DNA of 64,000 nucleotides, taken from contig CM055094.1 of the NCBI GenBank assembly GCA_029204225.1, positions 22,378,657 to 22,442,656 on the forward strand, given 5' to 3'. The notes beneath the pieces were generated by a model. That model saw nothing but the letters and a program-made list of their open reading frames with translations, searched no databases and was not told the DNA's origin. Of this stretch, positions 30,942 to 43,326 are shown piece by piece (position 1 is the first letter of the stretch; every line of letters begins with the position of its first letter). This stretch comes from Diphasiastrum complanatum (Eukaryota; Streptophyta; Lycopodiopsida; Lycopodiales; Lycopodiaceae). The translations under genes and the position numbers were made by a program.

Positions 30942-31800
30942 GTCGCACAACAAAGGGAGGCTACTCGGTCAAGGATTGCCCAATTGGGGCAATCACATCT
31001 TGGTTTGGGGGGCAAAGCCAATATTCAAGCCCAATTTGTAAGTAATTCTCTTTTTATTTCATTTTAAGTAAATTTAGATTGTTTATGTTTTATGTTATTG
31101 TTTTATTAATCAGGCAATGTTTGTTTTGTGACTTTAGATTCATGATTTCGGAAAGGCTTTTACAAAGTCCAAATACGAGATCGGTTATTGACAAGGATAC
31201 TCGGCTTTGGTAGATCACATAAAAGAAAAAGAGGAATTGCCATTGGTAAGAATTAATTTTTTATTGATTTTTGTGCTTTAGAATTACTAAATCTAAAAGT
31301 TGTTTAATCTAATGCTTGTAATTTTTGAGTTTTGTAGAGAGGATCCACATCAAGCGCACCAAGTGGAGAGGCCGATGATAAAAACATTCCATTGGATCAA
31401 GGGGAGGAAGAGGAAGATGAAGATAAAGATGAAAATTCCATTGAAGATGATTATCTATTTAGTTTATTATGTAATGTGATAGATAAATTGGGGCTTTTGG
31501 TACTCGATTTTTGAATCTATGTACTCTTTCTTTATCACAAATATAATTTTTGTTTGTAATTTTGTACATGATTGTCTTTGTATCAATTTTGTATATGATT
31601 GTCTTTGATATCAAACAATTAATGAATCAAACAAAAAATGATTTATTTATGAGCATATTGAAACATACCTCATTGTCTCCCTTGATGATTGTTGATACTT
31701 GTGATTGATCTTCTTTTGATGGCCTATCAACATCAACACCAACACCAACATGAAATAGTAAGTAAGTTAAGTAATGTATTAACTAAAAATTTAAAAAACA

Positions 31801-31862
31801 AATGTAACATTCTCTATCATACACTCTTTTGCATACAATCTGAAAAAACATCTACCCACATT
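31801..31862. repeat. 62-bp direct repeat inside the insert, left copy
   Basis: AATGTAACATTCTCTATCAT and the following bases recur at 32021-32082 with few changes, 220 bp apart. Confidence 0.8.
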
Positions 31863-32369
31863 AGTTACAATATGTTTTTAATAATCAATCTAAATCTGAT
31901 AGATCCAACTTATATTTAGTTTCAAAAACTAAATATTAAACACATCTATGAATTACAATCCTAAATGCACATAACTTTAAAACATTTACAATTGATAAGA
32001 AAATTGTAATAACAAATACAAATGTAACATTCTCTATCATACACTCTTTTACATACAATCTAAAAAAACATCCACTCACATTTTAATCAATCTCTATCTC
32101 TCTATCTTTCTTTCCTACTTTTCAATCTCATTCACTCTCCACTTCTTCTCATGCATTCTCACATTCCATCTCTTCACTTTCATCTCTCTCAATCTCCTCA
32201 TCAAAAAATCTTGCACTCTCATTCTCTAAACAAAAAATGAGAAATATTTAGCCTCAACGCCGCTTTCACTCTCGTTTTTTCCCAAAAAAAAGTGAGCGGG
32301 TCTGTTCCCGTGACTTGTCTTTTTTGCAAAAAAGTTAAGTGTGTGGCACTGCCCCACCTTTCTATTTTT

Positions 32370-32425
32370 TTGCCACACGTGGCAATATTCCAGGGACAAT
32401 CATTTTTTATTGCCACGTGTGGCAA
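32370..32425. repeat. Pair of short hairpins at the right edge of the insert
   Basis: TTGCCACACGTGGCAA (32370-32385) and TTGCCACGTGTGGCAA (32410-32425) are each near-perfect palindromes. They share their core with the left hairpin, and Copia-4 coding resumes right after the second one. Confidence 0.9.
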
Positions 32426-32877
32426 AAAATTTAAGGAAAAAGCTAGACGATACTAGTAGAAAATTAATTTTCATTGGCTATTCTCCCAACCACAAGGCAT
32501 ACAAGCTCTACAATTCGAAACACACAAAATCGTTCACAAGCAGAGACATCATATTCATGGAAGATCATTTTTTCGACCACAAGGGAAAGGCTCCAACAAA
32601 TTTTGATCTCATAATCAAGACCAATTCCAATCTTAGGGACGAACATCAGAAAATTGATTCAGACCCGGACAGTGAGTTAAATATTCAACCAGTCGAATTG
32701 CATCAGAGGATCAAAATTCAACCCATAAGATCAAATCGATCCAGACAACCTCCATCTCGATTTATGGTTGATCCAGCTTGTTATTTTGTGCAAGAACCAT
32801 GCACTGTATCAGAGGCAATGTCAACCCGAGATGATGATAAAAGGAAAGTTGCCATGGACATAGAGTTCGATCTCTAA
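32426..32877 (+). pseudogene. Copia-4 integrase C-terminus and linker (unit 2)
   Basis: The frame (KLDDTSRKLIFIGYSPNHKA, then FTSRDIIFMEDHFFDH) is the end of Copia integrase and the variable linker before RT. It runs without stops to IEFDL at 32877. In the unit 3 copy a TGA at about 50077 breaks it. Confidence 0.85.
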
Positions 32878-33556
32878 TTGAGAATCAGGCATGGACTGTA
32901 ATGGAGCTGCCTAAGGATCGAAATTTATTTCCATGCAAATGGATATTCAAAACGAAGTATGATGTTGAAGGAAAACTAAATCGATACAAGGCTAGACTAG
33001 TCGCCAAAGGCTTCTCACATATTCTAGATCTAGACTACTCAAAACATTTTAGCCATGTTGTCAAACATACTAGAATCTAATTATTACTCTCTTTTGCAGC
33101 CACAAACGACCTTGAAGTCCACCAAATGGATGTCCAAACAACTTCTCTAAATGGAAATATTGATGAGGAGATCTACATGACACGACCAGAGGGATACGAG
33201 TTAAGAGTAAGGAACATCTTGTTTGCAAAATCCACAAGGCTCTGTATGGTCTGAAACAGTCACCAAATTCTGGTTTCAAAAGATAAATACATTCCTAAAA
33301 GATCATGGTCTCATTCCAAACTCGACAGAATAAAATGTCTATTTCAAGTCTGTTTCGACCTCCTTCATAATCATCACCTTACATGTTGATGATATGTTAT
33401 TGTTTAGTAACAATCTGAATTTTTGGAAGGATGTAAAATGCATGCTAGCCCAAGAATACAAGATTACTAACATCCCATTACTGTCTCGGAGTTCAGATTC
33501 ATCGAATTAGATCCAACAAACAGATCTACATCAATCAACAATGATATCTCACTAAT
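32878..33556 (+). pseudogene. Copia-4 reverse transcriptase remnant (unit 2)
   Basis: RT is recognisable only as pieces in shifting frames: HQMDVQTTSLNGNIDEEIYM-like codons near 33118, LYGLKQSP near 33242 and TLHVDDMLLFSNN (catalytic region, HVDD) near 33380. Many stops. Confidence 0.8.
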
Positions 33557-34366
33557 GTGTTGGAAAAATATGGAATGACCAACTGCAAATTGAGTCTCTT
33601 TCCACTCGACCCCGGTCTGAAACTGTCAAAGGAAGAATGTCCTCAAACCAAGGCAAAAAAGGAGGAAATGAAGCAGTACCCATTTCACTCCATTATCAGC
33701 TCACTGATGTATGCAATGCTTTGCACTCAATCCTACCTTGCATACTCGATCAGCTCAGTAAGTCAGTTCCTATCCAATCTAGGGCCAACACATTGGAAAA
33801 CACTCATGAAGGTCATGAAGTATGTTCAAGCAACAACATGTTTGAGCATCTATTATGGAGACAACCAATCTACCAACATTCTTGAAGCTTATACAAATGC
33901 AGATTCGACAGGAGATATCGACATCAGAAGATCATCGACTTCTGGATTTGTATTCTTATTCATTCCAGGCCCAATCTCATGGAATAGCCACAGTAGCATT
34001 ATCATCAACACTGAATCAGAATACATAGTTGCCACAAATGCTACCAAGGAGGCAATTTGGCTAAGGAATCTACTAGCAGATATCGACCTTGCTTAACTAT
34101 AACCAACAACTACATATTGTAATAATCAAAGCAAAATCGCACAATCTCTGAATTCGACATTTCACTTTCGAAGTAAGCATATCAAAATCATGTATCACTA
34201 CCTTAGAGAAAAAGTGCAAAACAAGGAAAGCAAGGAAGTGTCATTGATTTACTACAGGACAGATTCTATGGTAGCAGATTACATCACCAAAGCACTATCC
34301 AGGGACCATCACATTAGATTTAACAACATTCTAAATCTAAAGATTGAAGATTTTGAAAATCGACAT
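33557..34366 (+). pseudogene. Copia-4 RT end and RNase H (unit 2)
   Basis: The open frame 33557-34096 has MLEKYGMTNCKLSLFPLD, SLMYAMLCTQSYLAYSISSV, and RNase H with AYTNADSTGDIDIRRSSTSG and NTESEYIVATNATKEAIWL. After a stop at 34094 the last part (NSTFHFRSKHIKIMYHYLRE; YITKALS) follows in the next frames to 34366. The first RNase H acidic residue lies in NADS (usual DADWAG). Inactive. Confidence 0.88.
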
Positions 34367-34376
34367 TAAGTGAGAA

Positions 34377-34534
34377 TGTTGGATTTTAATGCTCAGGCCA
34401 ATTTGGAGATTTAATTTACACCATTGGATGTGCCATGTCATATGGACCGTTCCATCTCAATTGTCACTCTCTCACTGGTACACATGTCATCATTAACACT
34501 AATTATAACTAGTGACGAGAGGCCCTTTTTGAGT
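34377..34534 (+). mobile_element. Truncated Copia-4 3' LTR (unit 2)
   Basis: The purine-rich AAGTGAGAA is followed by TGTTGGATTTTAATGC, a standard 3' LTR start. After about 155 bp it is cut off by Gypsy sequence. The same junction is present in unit 3, so it is older than the duplication. Confidence 0.7.
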
Positions 34535-35586
34535 CCAAAAAGGGCCCTAATGATCCCTTGGATATCCCTCAAAAATGATGGAAAAACATATCTATGGATT
34601 TTGTAGTTGTACTTCCTAAGACCCATGGACAAAATGATTCTATTGGAGTTGTAGTGGATAGGTTAACTAAGTTAGCTATGTTCATACCAGTAAACTCAAC
34701 TACAAAGGCTTCAGATTTAGCCTAGATCTTTGTGAAGAGATTATTTAGGCTTTATGGATTGCCAAGTGATATTGTTAGTGATAGAGATCCTATTAAATTT
34801 ACAGAATACTTTTGGTCAATTGTTAGATGGATAGATTGAGAGAACTAATCAGACTACGGAGAATATGTTGAGAACATATGCATCTCACAAGCAGTTTCAG
34901 TCGGAGGACTACATTCCTTTAATTAAGTTTGCTTAAAATAGGGAAAAACAAAATTTTATAGGTTCTAGTCCGTTTATGCTTATGTACAATTTTCAATCTA
35001 GATCTTGATTAATGTGGAGACGAAATTTGTTAAGATCCAGAAGGTTGTTGATTTCATTCATGATATGCAAGCAATGTTGCAATTGGCATGTGATAGTATT
35101 CGTAGTGCTCAGAACAGAGCTACACACTATGTCGATCTTAAGAGATCACCCAGAGCTTTTAATGATGATGACTGGATATATCTTAGAATTCTAAATGATT
35201 CTAGGATGATGGACACTGGAAAGCATTGCCAATTGTCTACCAGATATTGTGGACCGTTTCGAATTTTAAAGATAATTTGTTCTTTAGCTTACAAAGTTGA
35301 TCTTTAAGATAAATCTACTTCTCATCCAGTGTTTCCTATCAATCGGTTGAAACTAAATTTACATGAAGGTGATACAGTTGGATCTGATGAGGACCTTACC
35401 GATTTGGAGGACTTATTGCTTAGTGTACCTTTGGAACAAAAAAAAACACTTAAAATTAGAGATAAACGATTGAGAAATTGTTCTATCTCCTACTGCTTGA
35501 TCCGTTGGAAAGGACGCATTGAGGATGGTGATTCATTAGAAAGAGTTGAGAGCATAAAGAAGAACTTCCCTAGTTTGCAGTTTTGA
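34535..35586 (+). pseudogene. Ty3/Gypsy integrase core, C-terminus and chromodomain-like end (unit 2)
   Basis: From about 34588 the frame reads ISMDFVVVLPKTHGQNDSIG and VVVDRLTKLAMFIPV, then GLPSDIVSDRDPIKFTEYFW and, after a short loss and a stop, IERTNQTTENMLRTYASHKQ. The integrase acidic triad (Asp in SMDF, Asp in VSDRD, Glu in IERTNQ) can be followed across frames. The C-terminal part from 35005 matches 83-664 with the same TAA break. It starts abruptly inside the protein at its junction with the Copia-4 LTR. Confidence 0.9.
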
Positions 35587-36318
35587 GGATATAAGTAGTC
35601 CAAGGGGGAAAGAATGCTATGTCCATGTCTAGTATAAGGGATTCAGAATAATTCTTGACGTGGATATTTGGTACTTTAATGCACGAATTAGTTACGCCTC
35701 GCCATTCCAAACTAGGACAAAAATGTAGTTAACAACCTTGTGAGGCCCAAGGACACCCATTATGACATGTGGAGCTAGTGTATTGTGTGTGACTATTTTT
35801 TATATATGTAAAGGAGATTAAAAACATTTGGTTGGGAATTGGCATCCTATAAGGAATATCTAGGCTATTGGGGCTTATATATACCTGTAGGAACTCGCCC
35901 ATCTACCTCACCTATTTTCTTAGTTCTAGTTGCCAAGATCATCTCCTCTAGTTGGTTGGGTGGTTTGTCTGCACAATCATCCTCTTGGTGCATGCAACAA
36001 AATCTAGAAAATATTCACTTAATGATCATTACAAGAAAAGTCAATGTGAGACTTTAGATGAGGTAGTAGTGATCACAAGGAGCATCCAATTAAACATTAT
36101 TGAAGTGGATGATTCAGTTTGCTCACTCGGGAGTACATAAGTTAAGAGAGTGATTAGCCCAAAACTTAGCCATGACTGATGTGTCGAGTGTGAGAGCTTT
36201 TTTGAAAAAGCCAATATATTGAACCAAATGCTGGAACAAACTTATCGTATGCTTCAACACATTACAATGTGTTGCTTTAGACTAGTAATATAAGTTGGAA
36301 CTTGAGTCCATACATACA
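35587..36318 (+). other. Possible Gypsy 3' LTR remnant (unit 2)
   Basis: Counterpart of 665-1387, without a supported gene. The purine tract (CAAGGGGGAAAG) is slightly changed. Confidence 0.4.
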
Positions 36319-37135
36319 ATGGATAGCCTCAAAAGACAATATTTGGCTGAGTTCAAGGCTGCCAAAACCCTAGATTATCTAGTCTATTCTATGACATCAC
36401 TACAAAAAGGTTCAATGGCATCTTTAAAATAGTATGCTCAAAAGAGCTAAGGACCTCAAATGCCCATTTTTCCCTACCAAGAAATCTTTTGAAGATTAAA
36501 TTTTATTTTATTTCTTGAGAGCTTCAAAGTACAATTTGTAGCTTGGTGTAAGGCCTACTACCTCGAATAAAGCTATTACTGAAGCATTAAATGTTGAATC
36601 CAATTTTAGAGCACTCGAGTTCAATTGGATGGCTAGGAATGTGCAGTGGACCAAGAGCCTACAACAAGAAGGCAAAGAACGTACATGAGGCCTTCAAGGG
36701 TACAAACGTCTCCACTAAAGCATTTGCGTTATTCTCAAAGACAAGGGAAGTGAAGTTGTTGTGAATCTATGGCTTTTCACAAGGAGAAGAAAGTGAAGTT
36801 AAAGACATGCTAAAAAACTCAATATATATGATTGTGGATAATATAAAGTCTTCGAAGTTGGATGTAAATATTCTTGAAAGACATTTAAATTTGATTGGAG
36901 AAAGAAAATAAGAGAAGCAATCAAATTTAGCATCAGATTCTGCAATGGGGACACATGCCAAAGGACTATTTTTATAGCAAGTAGACATTTTGTGGAAACA
37001 TGGGTCATATAAAAGACAAATGTTGGAGCAAATATGGAAGGCCTCCTCTTAGAAAATTAGAAACTAATCTCAAGAGTGGTAAAGAACCAATTGCAAATGA
37101 TCTACATGATGAAGCAATTGAAGCTATAAAGTAGT
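36319..37135 (+). pseudogene. Retrotransposon gag remnant (unit 2)
   Basis: Counterpart of 1388-2205. It has the same MDSLKRQYLAEFKAAKTLDY start, the same knuckle remnant FCGNMGHIKDKCW near 36991-37028, and the same TAG in place of the first Cys. Confidence 0.5.
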
Positions 37136-37989
37136 AAAGTTTTTAAAAGTGATTCTCTATGGTGCTGCACAAAAATGTCTAGTAGTGTACCAAAGGACAA
37201 GAGGAAGTAATGAAGAATGATGGTATTGCTACACCCAAATAAAATTTGAAGTGACCAGATGCAGTTGTATCCAGACCAACAATAAGCACTGAAGACAACC
37301 AAAGACAATTTAACAAAAGGAGTAAGAAGATAGAAGAGAAGCAGCCACAAAATGATGGAGATGCAACTTTGAATAGCAGAATATCAAATTTGCAGCCAAT
37401 TCACAACAAAATAAACCAAATAATAATAATAATGACCATAAGTTAAGAGAGTGCATGAATATAGCCCTAAAATCAGACCTACTCTACAGCCAATTGACTA
37501 GTGAGTTTGGAGGAAGCAAGAGACCTATGACTTGGTGTCTTAGCTGCAAGACATATAAGTGTTAGAATCTCCAAGCAAGAGCCCAATGAGTTGATGCCTT
37601 AGCTGCGGGACATATAAGTACTATGGAAGGGGCATTTTGCCCGAAAAGGATTTCGAGGATTTTTTAGCGAGGCCCAGAGGGGTCGATCCTAATTTTTTTT
37701 GAAAAGCCGAACTGGGCAGAGTGGCCTGTGCCCGATGCCTTCCACAGTGCGTAATGAATAGTTAAATTTTTTTTGCATGTACATTTTGGAACTTAATGAG
37801 CAGTAGTTTGACTTTTTTTTGACCAATTGGACGCCATCACATGGCAACCTGCAGCTTGCGCATGACGCGTAGGGTGGAAAATGAACAAATGTATTTAAAA
37901 AAAAAGATTCCTATTCTGTTTTTTAATTTGTTCAAAAAGTGAGCAAAATAGGCACAAAGTATCCATTATGTGAATATAAATCTGTTGTT
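37136..37989. other. Non-genic stretch (unit 2)
   Basis: Counterpart of 2206-3060; no gene is seen. Confidence 0.4.
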
Positions 37990-38389
37990 GTTGCTACAAG
38001 AAGCACCATGGGTACAAAATGCAAATGTTTTGTTTATGTTTAATTAGGAAGGGAATTCAATGTTTAAGAATCATCTTAACATCTTATTTTAGGTTGGTTT
38101 CTTATAGTTGAAGCCTGCAGGTTTTCTTTTGCATGGTTATCATTAGCATATTTTATGAGCACCGAAAGCATAAAACAAACAAATGCGGGGCCGCGTTGCA
38201 AGAAAAAGGTTGGAGCATTGAAATAGGAAAAGATCACTCATTCCATTCAACAACAAAAAAGATCAAGAATCAATCAATCAAATCACTCAATGAGTGAGTG
38301 TGTAGTTGCTACAACAAGCACCAAGGATACAAAATGAAAATATTTTGTTTATGTTTAATTAGGAAGAGAATTCGCTGTTTAAAAATCAT
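37990..38389 (+). repeat. Direct-repeat pair around the displaced upstream module (unit 2)
   Basis: Direct repeats 37990-38074 and 38305-38389 bracket the module 38075-38304. This copy is more complete than in unit 1, where about 30 bp (ATCATTAGCATATTTTATG region) are missing. Confidence 0.7.
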
Positions 38390-38931
38390 TGTTGACACAT
38401 AACCTCACAAAAATAACAGAGCTCGTCATATTAAGGCAAATATGGTTTCTATTACACCACAAGTGTTGACGTAATTAAAGTGCCTATGCTGTACAGCACA
38501 TGATCGGACAACAAGGATTATAACATCAGTGAATGTTTACGTCTGTAGAAACAAGTCAAAAAAACGTAAGCTATCAGAAATAGCAGGCAAAGCAGCTAGC
38601 AAGTAAAATAGGAGAGAAACATAAAAAAATCACGTAATGAAGCAATGCGAGATACTCTCTTGACAAGAAAAAGGCTAGATATATTTCAAGTCTTATGGCC
38701 TTTTAGGATGCGTAGTTTTCTTGTAGCTAGAAAAGAGAACTGCAACTGGATACACAAAGAAGTTAAGAAAAAATCAGAAAGCTACAATATAGTCACAAAG
38801 GAATGGTTATAAGGCATTGGCAGCTTTTTAATAGCAAGCATCAGTGTGATTAATGTAATAAGCTTTTGGACGTATGTCATAGGTACATCATGCTCAGCAA
38901 TTGGGTTTCTATTTCTAGCCACGTTCATTTT

Positions 38932-39177
38932 TTAAGCTTGACTTGTTGCTTTTTCCAATCTTTGGAAGAGCAAACGATGGATGTACAACAAATTTGTTGT
39001 AGTTATCCTCCGCTGAACTTGCTCATCAAAACCCTTGGTGAAAGCAAGAATATTACATATTGCCTTCTCCAAAAATTTGTTACTATAGCATAACGTACTT
39101 TTCACACTTATTTTGCTAGCAGTTACAAAACCCATCAAAGTTCTTTTGTGCTTTCGTAAAGGTCTTATTGTCCACAA
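38932..39177 (-). other. Unrecognised frame downstream of ISG12-like copy 3
   Basis: Counterpart of 3972-4178, here 81 residues because an upstream ATG is in frame. It carries AFTKGFDEQVQRRITTTN. Confidence 0.25.
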
Positions 39178-39362
39178 AAAAGAAGTATCTAAAATTTGAA
39201 AACATAACTTTGGTTATAACGTGAAAAAATTAAATTGTCCAAGAGATTTTGACTATGTCATTGAACTAGATGGTCAAAATGTCACATATATTCTATACTC
39301 GCCGTGAATTACATGTTTATAGATGAGACCCTACTTATTCTGGTTTGCATGATCGCCTAATC

Positions 39363-39554
39363 TCATAACAACCGCCTCATCCGGAAACTTATGACAAGGT
39401 CGTCGTCAATACTCTTGGCGTTAAGAATGGTCCAAAAAAATTCGCCAGTTAGAAGCAGACTTAGCAGAGGACTCAATGTCACCACATGACGTGATAAACT
39501 CATAACTTGAATCGAATAGTGAAAATCCATATGCCCATATATATTCCAATACAC
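39363..39554 (-). other. Unrecognised frame 3' of ISG12-like copy 3
   Basis: Counterpart of 4403-4594 with the same 63-residue translation. Confidence 0.25.
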
Positions 39555-39869
39555 AGATTGTCTACTTGACTATTATATGTATGACTAACATGAAGCAAAT
39601 AACAAATCAACAGTTGTAGTGTAAACTTTATAATTACCAGGTGCTAAACAAATGGCCATAGGAAGAGTAAAGTCGAATAATCTATTTAAACAGAGTATCT
39701 TTCAAGCCAAATGCTCTTCACCAGAAGCACGAATTTACATCAAAACTGGAGAGCTACTCCCCCTACATATGGAACATAGACCTGAAGTTTGATCATGTGA
39801 TTTCAAATCGAAGAGCTTCAGGTAAAGCAAACAAAATATAGCACCACTTCGGTTCCAAAAAGAATCTGC

Positions 39870-40241
39870 TTAGGTGCAGATTTTACTAATCATATCAATT
39901 TCACATAATTTTTGCCCAGCAAAATAAAGTGCACCGCCTAGTACTCCAGCGCCTGGCAGCCCACCACCGATCAAAGTTGTTGTTCGTAATACACCGGCTG
40001 CTTGCTTCATGGCCAGAGACTGGATGGAGGCAAACACAGATCCCGCCGGGACAGCACCTCCCCTGGCTGATGCAATGGAAGACATCCATGCTGCAGCATA
40101 GGATCCTTCAGCAGAACCGACGGATGTGAATCCACTGTAACTTAGAGCAACAGCGGCCACTTTGGCTCCGCTGAGCAATGCCGCACTGCAACAAAAAGCT
40201 CCAACCAGGACGCCGTTCATTGAGCCTTGTAGCCAATCCAT
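39870..40241 (-). CDS. ISG12 / IFI6-IFI27-like protein (copy 3)
   Basis: Intact 123-residue frame of the minus-strand subfamily, with signature SYSGFTSVGSAEGSYAAAW then MSSIASARGG. Differences from copy 1 include Ala15, Ser19, Ser24, Gly25, Val31, Ser43, Ala63, Thr89 and Ile115. Two Gly-to-Ser changes and one Pro-to-Ser change fall in otherwise invariant positions, so this copy may be under weaker constraint. No stop or frameshift is present. The upstream sequence is of the minus type, lacking the TATA-like segment of the plus-strand genes. Confidence 0.84.
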   Translation of the reverse strand: MDWLQGSMNGVLVGAFCCSAALLSGAKVAAVALSYSGFTSVGSAEGSYAAAWMSSIASARGGAVPAGSVFASIQSLAMKQAAGVLRTTTLIGGGLPGAGVLGGALYFAGQKLCEIDMISKICT

Positions 40242-40385
40242 CGCAGCTGCTTGCTATGCTCTCCCTGTAGAAATAAATCAGCACTAGCGCAAAACAAATG
40301 CAACTGAGCGAGTATACCAAAAAGAAACCAGCCAACCCGCTCCTAGACGTATCCTGCTCCGAGGCCCTTGAGATGTTTTTCTTTT

Positions 40386-40444
40386 GTTGAATTCCCGTAT
40401 CTCAATGCTCCACCTTTTTAATCTTGCAGCGTGGCCCCGCATTT
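40386..40444 (-). repeat. Inverted partial copy of the upstream module (unit 2)
   Basis: Reverse complement of part of 38160-38230, as in unit 1. Confidence 0.65.
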
Positions 40445-40529
40445 TAGTGTGTGGTTTCCCTCAAAAGGATTTCTCTCCAAAAACCCATATGTGAAATAGT
40501 TCTTTGGCCTCTATTGAGTGACAATCCAC

Positions 40530-41192
<663 letters not shown>

Positions 41193-41201
<9 letters not shown>

Positions 41202-41438
41202 AGGAAAGAAGAGAGCCATCCTCATGAATGGCCTGGATGAGATATCCATCGTTGGTTTGGGACTAAGGTGTTCTAGTATCAACGAAAGTTTGATGACACT
41301 ATGAGCAACCTTATGAGAGGGGTTGGACCCAGAGCTAGAAACTACTCCTATCACAACAAGGGCCGCCTCAGACACACGCACCTTGTGCACTACTCCATTA
41401 TAGGTGATATAAAATTTTTCTTTGGCGTCTGGAGACAA
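41193..41438 (-). pseudogene. Truncated copy of the 89-residue unrecognised frame (unit 2)
   Basis: From AKEKFYITYNGVVHKVRVSE on, it matches 6225-6494. The first codons come from Copia-2 leader beyond the junction at 41426/41427. Confidence 0.35.
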
Positions 41439-41796
41439 ATCTCTCCATGGCTGATTGACAGTGTGATTAGCTTACTTCCTGTCCTTACGGCATCCAAAAC
41501 GGTGCACAAACAGCGAAGAAATCACCAGTTATGTATAAAAACCGTAACCCCAAGTCCGGTTTCAATTTTCAGCTGGCTTTGAAATTGTCAATTTTTCACC
41601 AAATCTTTCCCTGTCTGATGCTATGCACAGGCTAATAATCCCTCTGCTGAGCTTAGCAAGCCTCTCTAAATTAGAAACCGTGCACCAGTGCTTCTCTTTC
41701 CATCTTCAACCCGCCGTAAAACCCTGAACTCTCAGAAGACAGTTCTCCCGAAGCTCTCTTCAACGGCGACATTGTACTGTGTACACTCCCTGTATG
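41427..41796 (-). other. End of Copia-2 leader (unit 2)
   Basis: Matches 13837-14200 but lacks about 25 bp (between CAAATCT and CTCCATGG). Abrupt junction with the ISG12 block on the left. Confidence 0.65.
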
Positions 41797-41808
41797 GCTC
41801 TGATACCA
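41797..41808 (-). promoter_or_regulatory. Copia-2 primer-binding site (unit 2)
   Basis: TGGTATCAGAGC on the minus strand, next to the LTR at 41811. Confidence 0.92.
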
Positions 41809-41810
41809 AC

Positions 41811-42081
41811 TTAGAATCTGCTTTGCACAGGAACACAGATCATGCTACACAGTAACACAGACAAAAAATCACTCTCCTCAGCAAGCTCACATAGCAACTG
41901 TATTTCTCAAAATGAAATTACACTGTACATATAATTGTTCACTCAGACAACCCATGCATGACCCAGGTTGTCGTTGGCGGGATGCGTGTCCCGTCGACTT
42001 GCCTCGTGGCGAGGCCAACTGATCCTTATCCACTGATAGGACCCACTTACAGTCACATAGTGATTCTAACTTTAATTCTAA
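41811..42081 (-). mobile_element. Copia-2 LTR (unit 2)
   Basis: 271 bp, ends TTAGAATCTG and AATTCTAA, the fourth LTR of this family in the window. It is again placed between a primer-binding site and a polypurine tract, keeping the chained arrangement. Confidence 0.85.
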
Positions 42082-42136
42082 CTCTCTCCCTTAAAGTAGA
42101 GTCACTTTTTATACAGTCATATACATAGCTTTAAAG

Positions 42137-42470
42137 TCAACAAACTTTAAATTTTGAAAGTTTTGATCTAAACTTATCAAACTTTTCTCCAGTAAGTGGC
42201 TTAGTGAAAATATCAGCTAGTTGTTCTTCTGTGCTACAATGAACAACATGAATTTCACGACTTAGCAGTCTTTCACGTATGAAGTGATATTGAATCTCAA
42301 TGTGTTTAGTTCTCGCATGGAACACTGGATTCTTTGCTAGCTGAATGCCACTCTGACTGTCGCTATGTAAAGTTGTGGGATTTTTCTGCTTCATGCCAAT
42401 CTCTTCCAAGATTTGTCTCAACCATATAGCTTCTTGTGCAGCACTACACATTGGCTACAAATTGGCTCAA
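42137..42470 (-). pseudogene. Copia-2 RNase H C-terminus (unit 2)
   Basis: This is the best-preserved RNase H end of the family: AAQEAIWLRQILEEIGMKQK, then SDSQSGIQLAKNP and ADIFTKPL without the frameshift of copies b and c. Confidence 0.88.
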
Positions 42471-43326
42471 ATTTAAGCTAAGACATAGATGTACAATTCG
42501 ATAGAATTACAGTCACAAATTTCAGCCAAAAGTACAACCAAAAATGGAGAAAAAAAGACTAAAAAAACTATCACTAACTAAAATTAGAATGAAAACACAA
42601 AAATGGCCATAACTTGGTCATTATAGCCCAAATCAGAAAATCTCAATACCTCTAGAAAGCTAAAAGAATGATCTATTGATGTACAAGAAGAAACTACACA
42701 CAAAATGAAGATTAGATGTCAGAAATTGAATCAAAACTTGCTTGGAAATTAAAAAATCAAGAAAACTAGAACAAGAAACTCTACCAAACTTAACAGAATC
42801 CACCAAATCTAATGGGGAAAGGATCTGATGCTCTGATACCAAAATTGTCATGTGCCAATCTTAGCATTCAAACAAATCATAATGGAAATGCAAGAAATCA
42901 AGAAAACTAGTCAAAAATCAAGAAGATAGCTAAAAGTAGCAAAACTTCACCAAAATAGACAAAGTAAGGTATCATTATTCATGATTATTGATCATTCACA
43001 AGATAGGGGCCTGATTCTAGAGCATGATCATAGCTCTCATGTGATTTTAGGAACATGAACCACTTTCTCCATCAAGAAAGCTCTCAAAGAGAAGCTCCAA
43101 GATCTCTTGAAACTCAAAATTACAAAATGAACAATAGCCTCCAAATTTAGCACGACCTCAGCTATTTATAGTGGTCATTTGTGCCTCTATTACAAGTTTT
43201 GGGCCTTAATTGGCTAATTTGGGCCTTCCAACCATTATTACAAGTTTGTTATTCACAAATATAGCGAGGTTGTTCGAACCCCTTTATTAACTATCCTAAT
43301 GACTAATTCTATTCTAAGTTAGCTCC
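42471..43326 (-). mobile_element. Fragment of another LTR element with primer-binding site
   Basis: The minus strand has TGGTATCAGAGC at 42830-42841 followed by an LTR end at about 42846 (TGTCATGTGCC on the plus strand). A TATA-like CTATAAATAGCTGAGG lies near 43160-43175. The LTR is unlike the Copia-2 LTR, so this is part of a different element whose body is gone. Unit 1 has the same region with about 325 bp removed. Confidence 0.55.

Larger units (their letters stand above)
30851..32410 (+). mobile_element. Hairpin-ended insert carrying a three-exon-like gene fragment (unit 2)
   Basis: About 1.56 kb of non-Copia DNA replaces the middle of the Copia-4 integrase. Near its left edge is a 13-bp-arm hairpin and near its right edge two shorter hairpins with the same GCCACACGTGGC core. 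Inside, a frame from 30870 (IAQLGQSHLGLGGKANIQAQ) reaches a GTAAGT donor at 31038. It continues in phase after an acceptor ending 31137 (DFGKAFTKSKYEIG, one TGA, DHIKEKEELPL), again after a second intron (31246-31337), and ends in a very acidic exon (DQGEEEEDEDKDENSIEDD) with a stop at 31512. No family is recognised. It could be a non-autonomous DNA transposon with captured exons. Target duplications were not found. Confidence 0.5.
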
